Source of the DNA: Bacillota bacterium
Lineage (GTDB): Bacteria; Bacillota; Clostridia; Christensenellales; SZUA-584
DNA: 64,000 nt
Direction: 5' to 3'
NCBI GenBank assembly: GCA_023415795.1
Contig: JAEZJG010000004.1
Coordinates: forward strand, 1 to 64,000
Below, in pieces: positions 42,863-50,994 of this stretch. The notes below the pieces were generated by a model, which saw only the letters and a list, made by a program, of their open reading frames with translations, had not been told where the DNA came from and did not search any database. Position numbers and translations under genes: made by a program. Position 1 is the first letter of the stretch, and each line of letters starts with the position of its first letter.

Positions 42863-43678
42863 TTATTCAGCCATGATGAAGCCGTACTTTTCGAACAGCG
42901 CCGCGATGTCGGGCGTTTTCAGAAAGTCGATGAAGCTTTGAGACGCTTCCTCGTTCGTGGACGACTTCAGTATCGCAACGGGATAGATGATTCTTTTGAC
43001 GCTGTCCGCCGGGGCTTCGCAGACCACCTTCACCTTATCCGTGGTGGCCGCGTCGGTGGCGTACACGATGCCCGCTTCCACTTCGCCGTTCTCCACCCAT
43101 GTCAGCACCTGACGCACATCGGTGCCGAGGTTTACCTTATCAAATACCGCATCCTTGATGCCCAGCGACGTCAACACCTCTTCGGCATACTGCCCGGCCG
43201 GAACGCTGGCGGGATCGCCGATAGCCACTGTCTTCACCTCATCCTTGGCGAGATCCTCAAAGCTGGTAAGCCCCAGCGCAGAATCCGCCGGAACGATCAT
43301 GACAACCTTGTTCTCCAGCAGGTTTGCCCGCGAGCCGTCCAGCAGCAGCCCGCCCTCTTCCAGCGCGTCCATCTGTTTCTGCGCTGCCGACATGAATATG
43401 TCCACCGGAGCGCCCTGCTCGATCTGCGTCTGGAGCGCGCCCGACGCGCCATAGGTAAACATCAGAGTCACGTTGGGGGCTTCGGCCTTGTACGCTTCCG
43501 CGATCTCCGCCGTCACATCCGTCAGGCTGGCAGCCGCCGCGATCATCAGCTCCACCGGCTCGGCTGTGGGTGACGGGTCTTCCGTCACAACCGCCTCCTC
43601 AGAGGGCGCGGTGTTCGGGCTGCCGCAGCCCGCCAGCACCATGCACAGCACCAGTACAATGCCAACGACCTTCTTCAT
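42863..43678 (-). CDS. modA: Molybdate-binding lipoprotein ModA
   Basis: A 271-residue substrate-binding protein. Lipobox VLAGC anchors it; a Glu/Pro-rich linker follows. Oxyanion-binding blocks AAASLTDVTAEI and FTYGASGALQTQIEQGAPVD are typical of ModA. Separated from moaC by repeat A4, so transcription must pass through that hairpin array. Confidence 0.93.
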   Translation of the reverse strand: MKKVVGIVLVLCMVLAGCGSPNTAPSEEAVVTEDPSPTAEPVELMIAAAASLTDVTAEIAEAYKAEAPNVTLMFTYGASGALQTQIEQGAPVDIFMSAAQKQMDALEEGGLLLDGSRANLLENKVVMIVPADSALGLTSFEDLAKDEVKTVAIGDPASVPAGQYAEEVLTSLGIKDAVFDKVNLGTDVRQVLTWVENGEVEAGIVYATDAATTDKVKVVCEAPADSVKRIIYPVAILKSSTNEEASQSFIDFLKTPDIAALFEKYGFIMAE

Positions 43679-43704
43679 AGAATCCTCTTTCCGCTTTTAC
43701 CAGT

Positions 43705-43800
43705 CCACTAGGAAAATGCCAAAGGCATTTTCCTAGTGGGATTCTTAAGGGGCACCGCCCCTTAAGCGGTGGTGTGGAGGCAAAGCCTCCGCGGTCTTAG
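43705..43800 (-). repeat. Modular hairpin repeat, copy A4
   Basis: Minus orientation, inside the molybdenum operon between moaC and modA. First stem CCACTAGGAAAATGCC-AAA-GGCATTTTCCTAGTGG is perfect over 16 pairs. Then TTAAGGGGC/GCCCCTTAA and GGAGGC/GCCTCC. Confidence 0.85.
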
Positions 43801-43808
43801 CCCTTAAT

Positions 43809-44288
43809 CTATCTGTTGATAAAACTGCCGCTCTTGCCGCCGGACTTCTCCAGCAGGCGAATGTCCAGTACCACCATGCTCTTGTCCAGCGCCTTGCACA
43901 TGTCATATATCGTGAGCAGCGCGACGGACACGCCCGTCATCGCTTCCATCTCCACGCCCGTCTTGCCGGACAGCTTCGCGGTGCATACCGCCTCCACCGC
44001 CAGCGATTCGGGCCGCAGCGTAAAATCCACCTTCACGCTGGTCAGCATCAGCGGATGGCACAGCGGTATCAGCTCTGCCGTGCGCTTAGCCGCCATGATA
44101 CCCGCCACACGCGCCACGCCCAGCACATCGCCCTTGTCTGCCGTACCGTGCCGGATGGCGGCAAAGGCCGCCTCGTTCATGCAGATGCTGCCTATGGCCA
44201 CCGCCACACGCTGCGTCTCCGCCTTGTCCGTCACGTCCACCATCGCCGCGTTACCGCTCTCGTCAAAGTGCGTCAGCCTACCGTCCAT
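43809..44288 (-). CDS. moaC: Cyclic pyranopterin monophosphate synthase MoaC
   Basis: A 159-residue enzyme for the second half of step 1 of Moco synthesis. LIPLCHPL and the GKTGVEMEAMTGVSVALLT block carry the active-site residues; the tail ends EKSGGKSG. Ten bases after the MoeA-like gene. Confidence 0.95.
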   Translation of the reverse strand: MDGRLTHFDESGNAAMVDVTDKAETQRVAVAIGSICMNEAAFAAIRHGTADKGDVLGVARVAGIMAAKRTAELIPLCHPLMLTSVKVDFTLRPESLAVEAVCTAKLSGKTGVEMEAMTGVSVALLTIYDMCKALDKSMVVLDIRLLEKSGGKSGSFINR

Positions 44289-44298
44289 CAGCGCCTCC

Positions 44299-45330
44299 TC
44301 ATTTGCCGAACCCGCAGTTCGGATACGTGCACACCTCGCAGTTCAGGCAAAGCCCGCCCTCGCCCAGCGTCGTCAAATCCGCCGCGGTCAGCCGCTCTCC
44401 TGCCATGATGCGCGGCAGCACAAGGTCGAATATCGTGCGCTTGGCGTACATCACGCAGCCGGGCAGCCCCAGTATCGGTATCGTTCTGCCGTTTTCTTCG
44501 ATATACGCCAGCAGAAACATCGCACCGGGCAGCACAGGCGCACCATACGTCACCAGCGCTGCCCCTGTGTTCTTGATGGCGGTGGGCGTGGTGTCGTCCG
44601 GGTCCACGCTCATGCCGCCGGTGCAGACAATCAAATCCGCACCGTTATCGATGTGCTGCCGTATGGCGTTCGTGATGCGCTCCGCGCTGTCGTCCATGTA
44701 CGTTCTGCCGAGTATCTCCACGTCGTATTCGGACAGCTTGGCTTCTATCACCGGCCCGAACGAATCGGGAATACGCTTGTGGTACACCTCGTTGCCCGTA
44801 ATCACCAGCCCCGCCGTTCTGTGTATAAAAGGCAGCAATTGCAGTATGGGCGTATCGCCCGCCGCTGCCGCCGCTTGATCCATCTTCTCTTGCGCGATCA
44901 CCAGCGGTATCACGCGCATGCCCGCCAGCTTGTCGCCTTTCTTCACCGGCGTGTTGCCGTGGCGCGTCGCGATGATGATCTCGCCCAGCGCGTTGACACT
45001 GCAGAGCCGCTGCGTGTCCACCTTGGACAGCCCGTCGATGTCGCTGAACAGATCAACCTTGCCTTCGCTGGGTTCCGAGGCCGTCATGTTCTCGTTCATG
45101 CAGATGCGGCGCAGCAGCTCCGCCGCGTCGTTCTCATGCAGCATGCTCTCCTGCTTCTCCCACACATACAAGTTATCCTTGCCGAGCGACAGCAGCACGG
45201 GTATGTCGGCCTCTGTCACAATATGCCCCTTGCGGAACGCAACGCCTTTTTTCACGTCCTTAATGATCTGCGTGATGTCGTGGCACAGCACATGCCCCAC
45301 GGCCTCCGTCGTCTTTATCAGTTTCATCAA
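44299..45330 (-). CDS. Molybdopterin-binding MoeA-like protein with Cys-rich tail
   Basis: A 343-residue protein with a MoCF/MoeA-type molybdopterin domain (VITGNEVYHKRIPDSFGP, VCTGGMSVDPDD, ILGLPGCVMY). It lacks the full MoeA domain set and ends in CLNCEVCTYPNCGFGK, a Cys motif that may bind an Fe-S cluster or metal. Related genes accompany selenium-dependent molybdenum hydroxylases. First gene of the operon; its promoter has the TGTTGC-N4-GCAACA site. Confidence 0.87.
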   Translation of the reverse strand: MMKLIKTTEAVGHVLCHDITQIIKDVKKGVAFRKGHIVTEADIPVLLSLGKDNLYVWEKQESMLHENDAAELLRRICMNENMTASEPSEGKVDLFSDIDGLSKVDTQRLCSVNALGEIIIATRHGNTPVKKGDKLAGMRVIPLVIAQEKMDQAAAAAGDTPILQLLPFIHRTAGLVITGNEVYHKRIPDSFGPVIEAKLSEYDVEILGRTYMDDSAERITNAIRQHIDNGADLIVCTGGMSVDPDDTTPTAIKNTGAALVTYGAPVLPGAMFLLAYIEENGRTIPILGLPGCVMYAKRTIFDLVLPRIMAGERLTAADLTTLGEGGLCLNCEVCTYPNCGFGK

Positions 45331-45401
45331 TGGCTCCCTTGCCGGATGTATCGTTGAGTTTGCATCTAAATTAGATTAGTTTTGCCTTTATGTTGATTGG
45401 T

Positions 45402-45407
45402 ATTCTA
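45402..45407 (-). promoter_or_regulatory. -10 box of the molybdenum operon
   Basis: Minus strand TAGAAT; start predicted near 45395. The upstream palindrome is centred at -41.5. Confidence 0.55.
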
Positions 45408-45428
45408 TCATCTGCCACGCAAATAGTA

Positions 45429-45443
45429 TGTTGCCATGGCAAC
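45429..45443. promoter_or_regulatory. Crp/Fnr-type operator (T)GTTGC-CATG-GCAAC
   Basis: Inverted repeat with the same arms as the site at 1182-1197 (the outermost pair is not kept here). Its centre is 29.5 bases from the -10 box, exactly as in the ferredoxin promoter. Confidence 0.68.
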
Positions 45444-45537
45444 GTGTATATAGGGAATAAAAAAGCCGCTCTGATAAACGGATCTAATTATTAACTCTTA
45501 GTGTAGGTTATGAGATAGATTGTTTCTGATTAAGCAC

Positions 45538-45880
45538 CTACCCCTGTTGGCGGAGCTTTATTGCGCTGAATGCATGTTTCCCGGCAGCTTCAAATCCCTT
45601 TGCAATGTTGTTATTTGCATAATAGTGTTGGGGATTATATATGAATCATTTATTATCTGATTTCTCAATTGAAGTGTTTTTATTTTTTTCTGCGTATAAA
45701 GTTGACATAATAATTAGGAATATTAAAACAGCTAAATTACTCAATACTAAGATAATTTGTATAGTAAAATCTAACAAATTGAAGAAGTAATCTTCACTAA
45801 TTAATACAATATTAAGTATTAAAAGTATGGCAATAAGTATATACATAATTATCTGAACTATTATGCTTTGCTTTTATCAT
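45538..45880 (-). pseudogene. Disrupted small membrane-protein gene
   Basis: From ATG 45880 (GGAGG 7 bases upstream) 12 codons read MIKAKHNSSDNY. Losing one TA in a TATATA tract then shifts the frame away from YILIAILLILNIV..., which continues as two membrane helices to SDNK at 45649. There a TGA is followed in the same frame by 34 sense codons (FIYNPQHYY...AFSAIKLRQQG) before TAG. One dinucleotide loss plus one nonsense codon would explain this. The intact stretch alone (ATG 45846 to 45646) could still give a 66-residue peptide. Family unknown. Confidence 0.45.
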
Positions 45881-46009
45881 TCAGAATCCTCCTGCATAAC
45901 CATACATCTCAATAGCTGTCCTAATAATCCAAGTTGTTGCATTTATTGTCGCCAATCAATTATAAGTATATTTTACCACAAACGTGCTTCGCTTGTTAAA
46001 TAATTATTT
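45847..46009. other. AT-rich intergenic stretch
   Basis: Besides the start region of the disrupted membrane gene (ribosome site, and a TATAAT on the minus strand in AATTATAAG), I see nothing defined here. Confidence 0.4.
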
Positions 46010-46014
46010 TGGGG

Positions 46015-46260
46015 CCAGTCTCCGTGCCCGCCCGCGCTAACCTCAAGAATGTAGTGGTAATTTGCGATGACTCGCGACGAGTGAGCACACATCGAAGCGT
46101 AGCGGAACACCTCATCCGTCACAACGACACGACTGTGTCGGTGCACCACCTTCCCCTCGAGTGGAAGGCTTAGATCATCACGCCTGTTCGCAATAAACAG
46201 CCTCCCCCTGACTCCACCCCCAAACGGAGCGGAAACCAGAGGAAGGCTGTGTCACATCAG
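46015..46260. repeat. Intergenic repeat with terminator-like hairpins
   Basis: GC-rich non-coding block with CCTTCCCCTCGAGTGGAAGG and ACAGCCTTCC-compatible arms near the end (AACAGCCTCC...GGAAGGCTGT). It resembles a class of intergenic elements common in gut Clostridia (CACCTCATCCGTC... core). Only one copy is in the window, so the repeat call rests on general knowledge. Confidence 0.45.
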
Positions 46261-46267
46261 CTAAACC

Positions 46268-47656
46268 TTATACCGTCGGCCACCTGGACTCGTTCTTCAT
46301 GCCCGTCTTTGCTAGCACCGTGCTTATTTTCTCGCGCGCGTTGTCAATCACGGCCTGCTCGTTCATCGTCAGTATCTCGCGGTCTTTCACGATGTACTTG
46401 CCGTCGATGATCACGTTGTCCACATCGGTGCCCTTGGCGGAGTAGACCACCAGCGACACCGGATTGGTGTTGGGCGCAAGCCGCGCGTTGTTGCAGTCGA
46501 TGGTGATGAGGTCCGCCTTCTTGCCCACCTCCAGCGATCCCAGCTCGTTCTCCTTGCGCATGGCAATAGCGCCGTTGATGGTCGCCATCTCAAGGGCGGT
46601 CTCCGCGGGTATCACCAGCGGATCTAAAAGGCGGCACTTGTGGATGATAGCCGCCAGCCGCATCGCGTCAAACATGTCGTAGGCGTTGTCGCAGGTGGGG
46701 CCGTCAGTGCCCAGCGCCACGTTCACGCCCTCCTCCATCAGCTCCGGCACGAGGCAGAAGCCGGACGCCAATTTGGCGTTGCTGGCAGGACAATGCACCA
46801 CGGTCGAGCCGTTGCGGGACAGCGCCTGCATATCCTCGCGCGTCAGCCAGATGCCGTGCGCCATCATCGTGCGGTCGGTCAGTATGCCTGCGGACTCCGC
46901 GAAGTCTCCCGGCTCCTGATTGTACTGCCCGCGCATCAGCGCCACATCCTGCTTCACCTCGCAGAAGTGTATCGCGATACCCATGTCGTGCTCGCGCGCC
47001 GTCTTGCCCACCTTCTCCAGCATCTGCTTGGTGGTGGAGCCCACGGGGCGCGGCCCCAGCCATATGTTCACGCGGCCGTCGCCGTCGTTCTCTCTGCGAT
47101 TCTTCCAGTCGATAGCCTGCTGCAAGCACACGTCGCCGTCCTCCACCATGCCCTCGCACATGATGTTGTCACGGCTGGCGTACGTCGCGATGTCCATCAC
47201 CGATTTTGCCAGCACGCCGCGCATACCGCTCTGCACCACAGCGTCCGTGATGCCGTCCAGCCCGTAGCGCGACAGCAGCAGCGTTTCCACAAACGTGGTG
47301 GTGCCGGATTTGATCATCTCCAGCAGACACAGATCGGTGCTCGCCCGCGCTTCCTCCTCGTTGTAGCTGCCCATCAGCTTCCAGATGCGCTCCGCCAAAA
47401 AGTCGATCAGGCTCACATCGTCCGCACAGCCTTTGATCAGCGCCTGCGTCAGGTGCACATGTCCGTTGATCAGACCGGGCATAATGATGCGTCCCGCCAT
47501 ATCGTGAAACTCGTAATTCGGGTACTGCGCCTTTATATCGTCCGTCTTGCCCACCGCTTCGATCAGCGTGCCATTCACCGCCACCGCGCCGTCATTTATG
47601 ATGCGCCTTTGCTTGTCTACTGTAATCACGGTCGCGCCGCCAACAATGAATCCCAT
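46268..47656 (-). CDS. Amidohydrolase, MtaD/SAH-deaminase-like
   Basis: A 462-residue zinc amidohydrolase of the ATZ/TRZ/SsnA branch. Metal ligands: GLINGHVHLTQ, IAIHFCE, AHGIWLT and LGTDGPTCDN. It resembles 5'-methylthioadenosine/S-adenosylhomocysteine deaminases, so it removes an amino group or chlorine-like leaving group from a purine or triazine-like ring. In this context a purine intermediate is plausible. ATG 47656 is used (GAGAGAGGGC upstream); the frame runs to 47701. Confidence 0.85.
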   Translation of the reverse strand: MGFIVGGATVITVDKQRRIINDGAVAVNGTLIEAVGKTDDIKAQYPNYEFHDMAGRIIMPGLINGHVHLTQALIKGCADDVSLIDFLAERIWKLMGSYNEEEARASTDLCLLEMIKSGTTTFVETLLLSRYGLDGITDAVVQSGMRGVLAKSVMDIATYASRDNIMCEGMVEDGDVCLQQAIDWKNRRENDGDGRVNIWLGPRPVGSTTKQMLEKVGKTAREHDMGIAIHFCEVKQDVALMRGQYNQEPGDFAESAGILTDRTMMAHGIWLTREDMQALSRNGSTVVHCPASNAKLASGFCLVPELMEEGVNVALGTDGPTCDNAYDMFDAMRLAAIIHKCRLLDPLVIPAETALEMATINGAIAMRKENELGSLEVGKKADLITIDCNNARLAPNTNPVSLVVYSAKGTDVDNVIIDGKYIVKDREILTMNEQAVIDNAREKISTVLAKTGMKNESRWPTV

Positions 47657-47703
47657 ATGAATGCCCTCTCTCTTTCGTTTTTGGATTGGTGAACCGAACA
47701 CCT

Positions 47704-47733
47704 AATAACCCCCGGAGTGTCTTCCGGGTTATT
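47704..47733 (-). terminator. Terminator-like hairpin
   Basis: AATAACCCCCGGA-N6-TCCGGGTTATT between the regulator and amidohydrolase genes; no long U run. Confidence 0.5.
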
Positions 47734-47762
47734 GCTTCGTTTGTCAAGCCGAAGTGCCGCCG

Positions 47763-48446
47763 TCAGTCCTTGCCGTTTTCCTTCACATCGATGTAGTTGT
47801 ACAGCGTAAACTTGGATATGCCGAAGAACTTGGACACCTTATCGCCCGACTTGGTAATCAGGAACGCGCCCTTATCCTGCAAATAGCGGATCGCCTTGAT
47901 CTTGTCCTCGCGGTTCATCTGAGCCACCGGCTTGTTCACAAGCCGCACCGACTGATCGATAAGATCGTTCAAGAGCCCATTCACGCCCTTGGTGATGCGT
48001 TCCGGCTTCTCATCCTTTGCGCCGATAAAACCTTTTAGCACATAGTCCATCATCATGAAGTTGGTGATGTCGTAGTTGATGGCGAATATGCCCACCACCT
48101 TGTCGTTGTTGTCACGAATGTAGATGGTGGTCGACTTGAGCATGCGCCCGTCTTCGGTCTGCGTCAGATAGTTGATGCGGTCTTTGAGCTCCTCCGGCTT
48201 CTTGTTGCGCGCTTCCAGCACAATGTGCGACGGACCATCGCCCACCTGCCGCCCCGTTACATGACCGTTCTCGATGCAGATGATGGTGTGTTCTTCATCC
48301 TCTGTGAGATCGTGAATCACCACCTCGCAGTTTTCTCCGAAGTGACCGGTGATGCCTTTGGCGAGCTGTATCCAGAAAGGTTTGAAAAATGCTTTATTCA
48401 TATTAATACCTTCCATGATTGCGTTCAATGCCGTTTGCTGATTCAT
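47763..48446 (-). CDS. YheO-type PAS/HTH regulator
   Basis: A 227-residue regulator. Residues about 18-130 are a YheO-like PAS domain (FGENCEVVIHDLTEDEEHTII; VGIFAINYDIT). Residues about 165-225 are a helix-turn-helix (KIKAIRYLQDKGAFLITKSG). Such proteins control serine, diaminopropionate and purine catabolic genes in several bacteria, which fits the sda and amidohydrolase neighbours. ATG at residue 16 is an alternative start. Confidence 0.88.
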   Translation of the reverse strand: MNQQTALNAIMEGINMNKAFFKPFWIQLAKGITGHFGENCEVVIHDLTEDEEHTIICIENGHVTGRQVGDGPSHIVLEARNKKPEELKDRINYLTQTEDGRMLKSTTIYIRDNNDKVVGIFAINYDITNFMMMDYVLKGFIGAKDEKPERITKGVNGLLNDLIDQSVRLVNKPVAQMNREDKIKAIRYLQDKGAFLITKSGDKVSKFFGISKFTLYNYIDVKENGKD

Positions 48447-48492
48447 TTTGATGCTTCTAAGCGACCCCTATCTTAGTATTTTCTCCAATATA

Positions 48493-49398
48493 TCACATAT
48501 CTTGGGATTCGTCGATATTGCGACGCATGCGGTTTGCAATCTCCCGACCCGTTTTGGATGCCGCCACGCCGCCCTTCGCCGTCTCGCGCAGCTCAAACGG
48601 CAGTGCGCGCCCAACCTCCTTCATCGCGTGGATCACCTCATACAGCGGTATCACGCTGGTGATGCCCGCAAGAGCCATATCCGCCGCGGTGACGGCGTTC
48701 GCCACGCCCGCCGCGTTGCGCTTGGAGCAAGGCACTTCCACCAGCCCCGCCACCGGGTCGCACACCAATCCCATCATGTTTTTCAGCGCAATCGCCGCCG
48801 CGCTCAAGGATGCGTCCACGCTGCCGCCCGCCAGCTCCACCATTGCGGATGCCGCCATTGCCGCTGCCGAGCCGATCTCCGCCTGACAGCCGCCCTCCGC
48901 GCCGCTCACCGTTGCGCCGTTGGCAATCAGTATGCCGATGGCTGACGCGTTGAACAGCGCCCGCACCAGTGCCTCGTCCGAAAACCCGCGTTCCTCGCCC
49001 ACCGCAATCAGGCAGGCGGGCAGCACGCCGCACGCGCCCGCCGTGGGGCACGCCACAATGCGCTTCATGCGCGCGTTTTCTTCGGTCACCGCCAGCGCAT
49101 AGGCTGTGGCGCGTGCCATCAGCGCACCGCCCAGCGGCTTTGCCTCGGTGGCATATGTATACATCCGTGCCGCGTTCTGACCGATCAGCCCGCCCATAGA
49201 GGGTCGGGTAGATACGATGCCCGCTCTCACGTTGGTTTTCATCACATCCAGCGTCAGCTTCATCTTGTCTGCAACCACGGATACATCCGTCTCGTCGCGC
49301 TCCGCCTCGTGCCGCATTGCCAGCTCGGATATGCTGATGCCAAACTGCGTGGTCAGCGCCTCGATGTCCCGCTGACGCGCATACTGATACTGATACAC
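48493..49398 (-). CDS. sdaAA: L-serine ammonia-lyase, alpha subunit
   Basis: A 301-residue subunit of the 4Fe-4S serine dehydratase (serine to pyruvate plus ammonia). CPTAGACGVLPAC, SGAEGGCQAEIGSA and CDPVAGLVEVPC hold the cluster Cys. GTG 49398 is chosen because AAAGGAG lies 8 bases upstream; the frame runs to 49449 inside sdaAB. Oxygen-sensitive type, as in anaerobes. Confidence 0.93.
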   Translation of the reverse strand: MYQYQYARQRDIEALTTQFGISISELAMRHEAERDETDVSVVADKMKLTLDVMKTNVRAGIVSTRPSMGGLIGQNAARMYTYATEAKPLGGALMARATAYALAVTEENARMKRIVACPTAGACGVLPACLIAVGEERGFSDEALVRALFNASAIGILIANGATVSGAEGGCQAEIGSAAAMAASAMVELAGGSVDASLSAAAIALKNMMGLVCDPVAGLVEVPCSKRNAAGVANAVTAADMALAGITSVIPLYEVIHAMKEVGRALPFELRETAKGGVAASKTGREIANRMRRNIDESQDM

Positions 49399-49411
49399 GT
49401 TTGTTGCTCCT

Positions 49412-50086
49412 TTAATACAGCTTGGGTATGTAAATAACGTACATATCATTCAGACTCCTGAGCGTTCCCAGTACGTCCGGTGATATGGTTTCGTCCGTCT
49501 CCAGAATCATATACGCCCGACCGTGCTTGCCCTGTCGGTACATGTTCATGTTCGCGATGTTAACGCCGCTGTCCGCCAATATCTTCGCGACGCTCAGCAC
49601 CGCGCCCGGCTTATCCTGATGGTCTATCACCACCGTATTATACTTCAGACTGATTTGCAGCGCGGTGTTGTTAATGCGCGTCACCACGATGTTGCCGCCG
49701 CCGATGGACGCGCCCGTCACGCTCATCTTCGCGCCCTCGTCTGCGTTGTTCAAATCGAACCGCACCAGATTGGGCTGCGAGCCTGACTCCTCCTCCACCG
49801 CAAAACGGTACGTAAATCCCGCCTCCTTCGCGATGGCAAGCGCACTCGTCAGCCGCTCGTCGTCCGGCTTTAGCCCCATCAGCCCGCCCACCAGCGCCTT
49901 GTCGGTACCGTGACCGCGCAGCGTCGCCGCAAACGAGCCGTACACATGGATGGTGACGTCGGTGATCGGCTTGTTGAAAATAGCCCGCGCGGCGTTAGCC
50001 AGACGGCATGCGCCCCCCGTGTGCGAGCTGGACGGCCCGATGATGATGGGCCCCACAATATCAAAAACGCTGAAATTGTTCTGCAT
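49412..50086 (-). CDS. sdaAB: L-serine ammonia-lyase, beta subunit
   Basis: A 224-residue subunit: N-terminal serine-dehydratase beta domain (IVGPIIIGPSSSHTGGA) and a C-terminal ACT domain (residues about 150-224, IDHQDKPGAVLSVAKILAD) for binding serine or another regulator. Upstream of sdaAA, 13 bases between them. Confidence 0.93.
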   Translation of the reverse strand: MQNNFSVFDIVGPIIIGPSSSHTGGACRLANAARAIFNKPITDVTIHVYGSFAATLRGHGTDKALVGGLMGLKPDDERLTSALAIAKEAGFTYRFAVEEESGSQPNLVRFDLNNADEGAKMSVTGASIGGGNIVVTRINNTALQISLKYNTVVIDHQDKPGAVLSVAKILADSGVNIANMNMYRQGKHGRAYMILETDETISPDVLGTLRSLNDMYVIYIPKLY

Positions 50087-50162
50087 ATCCCTTTTTTCCG
50101 TTCCGCGTTTGTTTTATATTCCGCTTAAATGATATAATAAACCAAAAACGAAGGAACTACCA

Positions 50163-50756
50163 ATGAAAAATATCGGTTGTATATTACTGGCGGCAGGTGC
50201 CGGAGCCCGCTTCGGCGGCGGTAAGCTGAACGCCCTGCTTGACGGCAAACCGGTCGTCGAATACATTCTGGAAACCTTGAGCAAAGCACCCTTTTGCCGC
50301 CGCGTCATCGTCGCCGCCAGCGAGCACATGCTGCACACCGCCCGCGAGTTCGGCTTCGATGGTGTCGTAAACCTCTGCCCCGACCACGGCGTCAGCCTCA
50401 GCATCCGCTTAGGTTTAGAGTTGATGGGCGGCACCGACGCCTGCATGTTCTGCGTGGCGGATCAGCCGCTGCTCAAGCCCAAAACGGTGGCTGGCATGCT
50501 GGACGACTACGAGCCGGGCACCATACTGATATCGGCTCACAAAGACCAAAGCGGCAACCCCGTCATCTATCCGGAAATCCTGTACGGCGAGCTCATGGCT
50601 CTCTCCGGAGAGGAATCGGGCAAAACGGTGGCATGCCGCCACGATGCACTGCTGCGCACGTTCCATATCGCAGACGCGTCGCAGCTTGATGATATTGACA
50701 CCCGGGAGGATTTAATCGCGATGGAAATGCGCCTCGTCCGCCCGGATGCCCGTTAG
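50163..50756 (+). CDS. mocA: Molybdenum cofactor cytidylyltransferase-like protein MocA
   Basis: A 197-residue nucleotidyltransferase. LLAAGAGARFGGGKLN binds CTP and VADQPLLKP carries the metal-binding Asp. It attaches CMP to Moco for xanthine-dehydrogenase-family enzymes (E. coli ygfJ/mocA is in the same kind of cluster). Divergent from sdaAB; followed by repeat A5 and a terminator. Confidence 0.9.
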   Translation: MKNIGCILLAAGAGARFGGGKLNALLDGKPVVEYILETLSKAPFCRRVIVAASEHMLHTAREFGFDGVVNLCPDHGVSLSIRLGLELMGGTDACMFCVADQPLLKPKTVAGMLDDYEPGTILISAHKDQSGNPVIYPEILYGELMALSGEESGKTVACRHDALLRTFHIADASQLDDIDTREDLIAMEMRLVRPDAR

Positions 50757-50787
50757 TTTAGAACCCTTACTTGATGTAAACCTTATT

Positions 50788-50950
50788 TCCAAGGGGCGCT
50801 GCCCCTTGGATCCCCGCCACTTTTCTTAAAGAAAAGTGGGAAAAGATATATGAGAATGCCTTGTCAATGGCATTCTCTCAATGGGATTCTCAAGGGGCAT
50901 TGCCCCTTGAGCGGTGGTGTGGAGGCAGAGCCTCCACGGTCTTAGACCTT
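50788..50950 (-). repeat. Modular hairpin repeat, copy A5 (extended)
   Basis: CCAAGGGGC/GCCCCTTGG, CCACTTTTCTT/AAGAAAAGTGG, GAGAATGCC/GGCATTCTC, TCAAGGGGC/GCCCCTTGA, then GGAGGC/GCCTCC and CGGTCTTAGACC. The five-module arrangement, opposite in direction to A3. Confidence 0.85.
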
Positions 50951-50965
50951 AATCCACATCCAGCA

Positions 50966-50993
50966 CCTTCTCCTCGAAGGAGAAGGCTTTTTT
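50966..50993 (+). terminator. Terminator of mocA
   Basis: CCTTCTCCT-CGA-AGGAGAAGG followed by CTTTTTT; ends just at the dpaL stop codon on the other strand. Confidence 0.85.
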
Positions 50994-50994
50994 A

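Noticed and set aside
45601..45626. TGTTGTTATTTGCA as a third Crp/Fnr operator
   Set aside because: Arms do not match TGTTGC/GCAACA and it lies inside the broken membrane gene.
45646..45648. Selenocysteine codon in the small membrane gene
   Set aside because: No SECIS-like hairpin noticed, no Cys homologue known, and the gene has a second defect; nonsense mutation is simpler.
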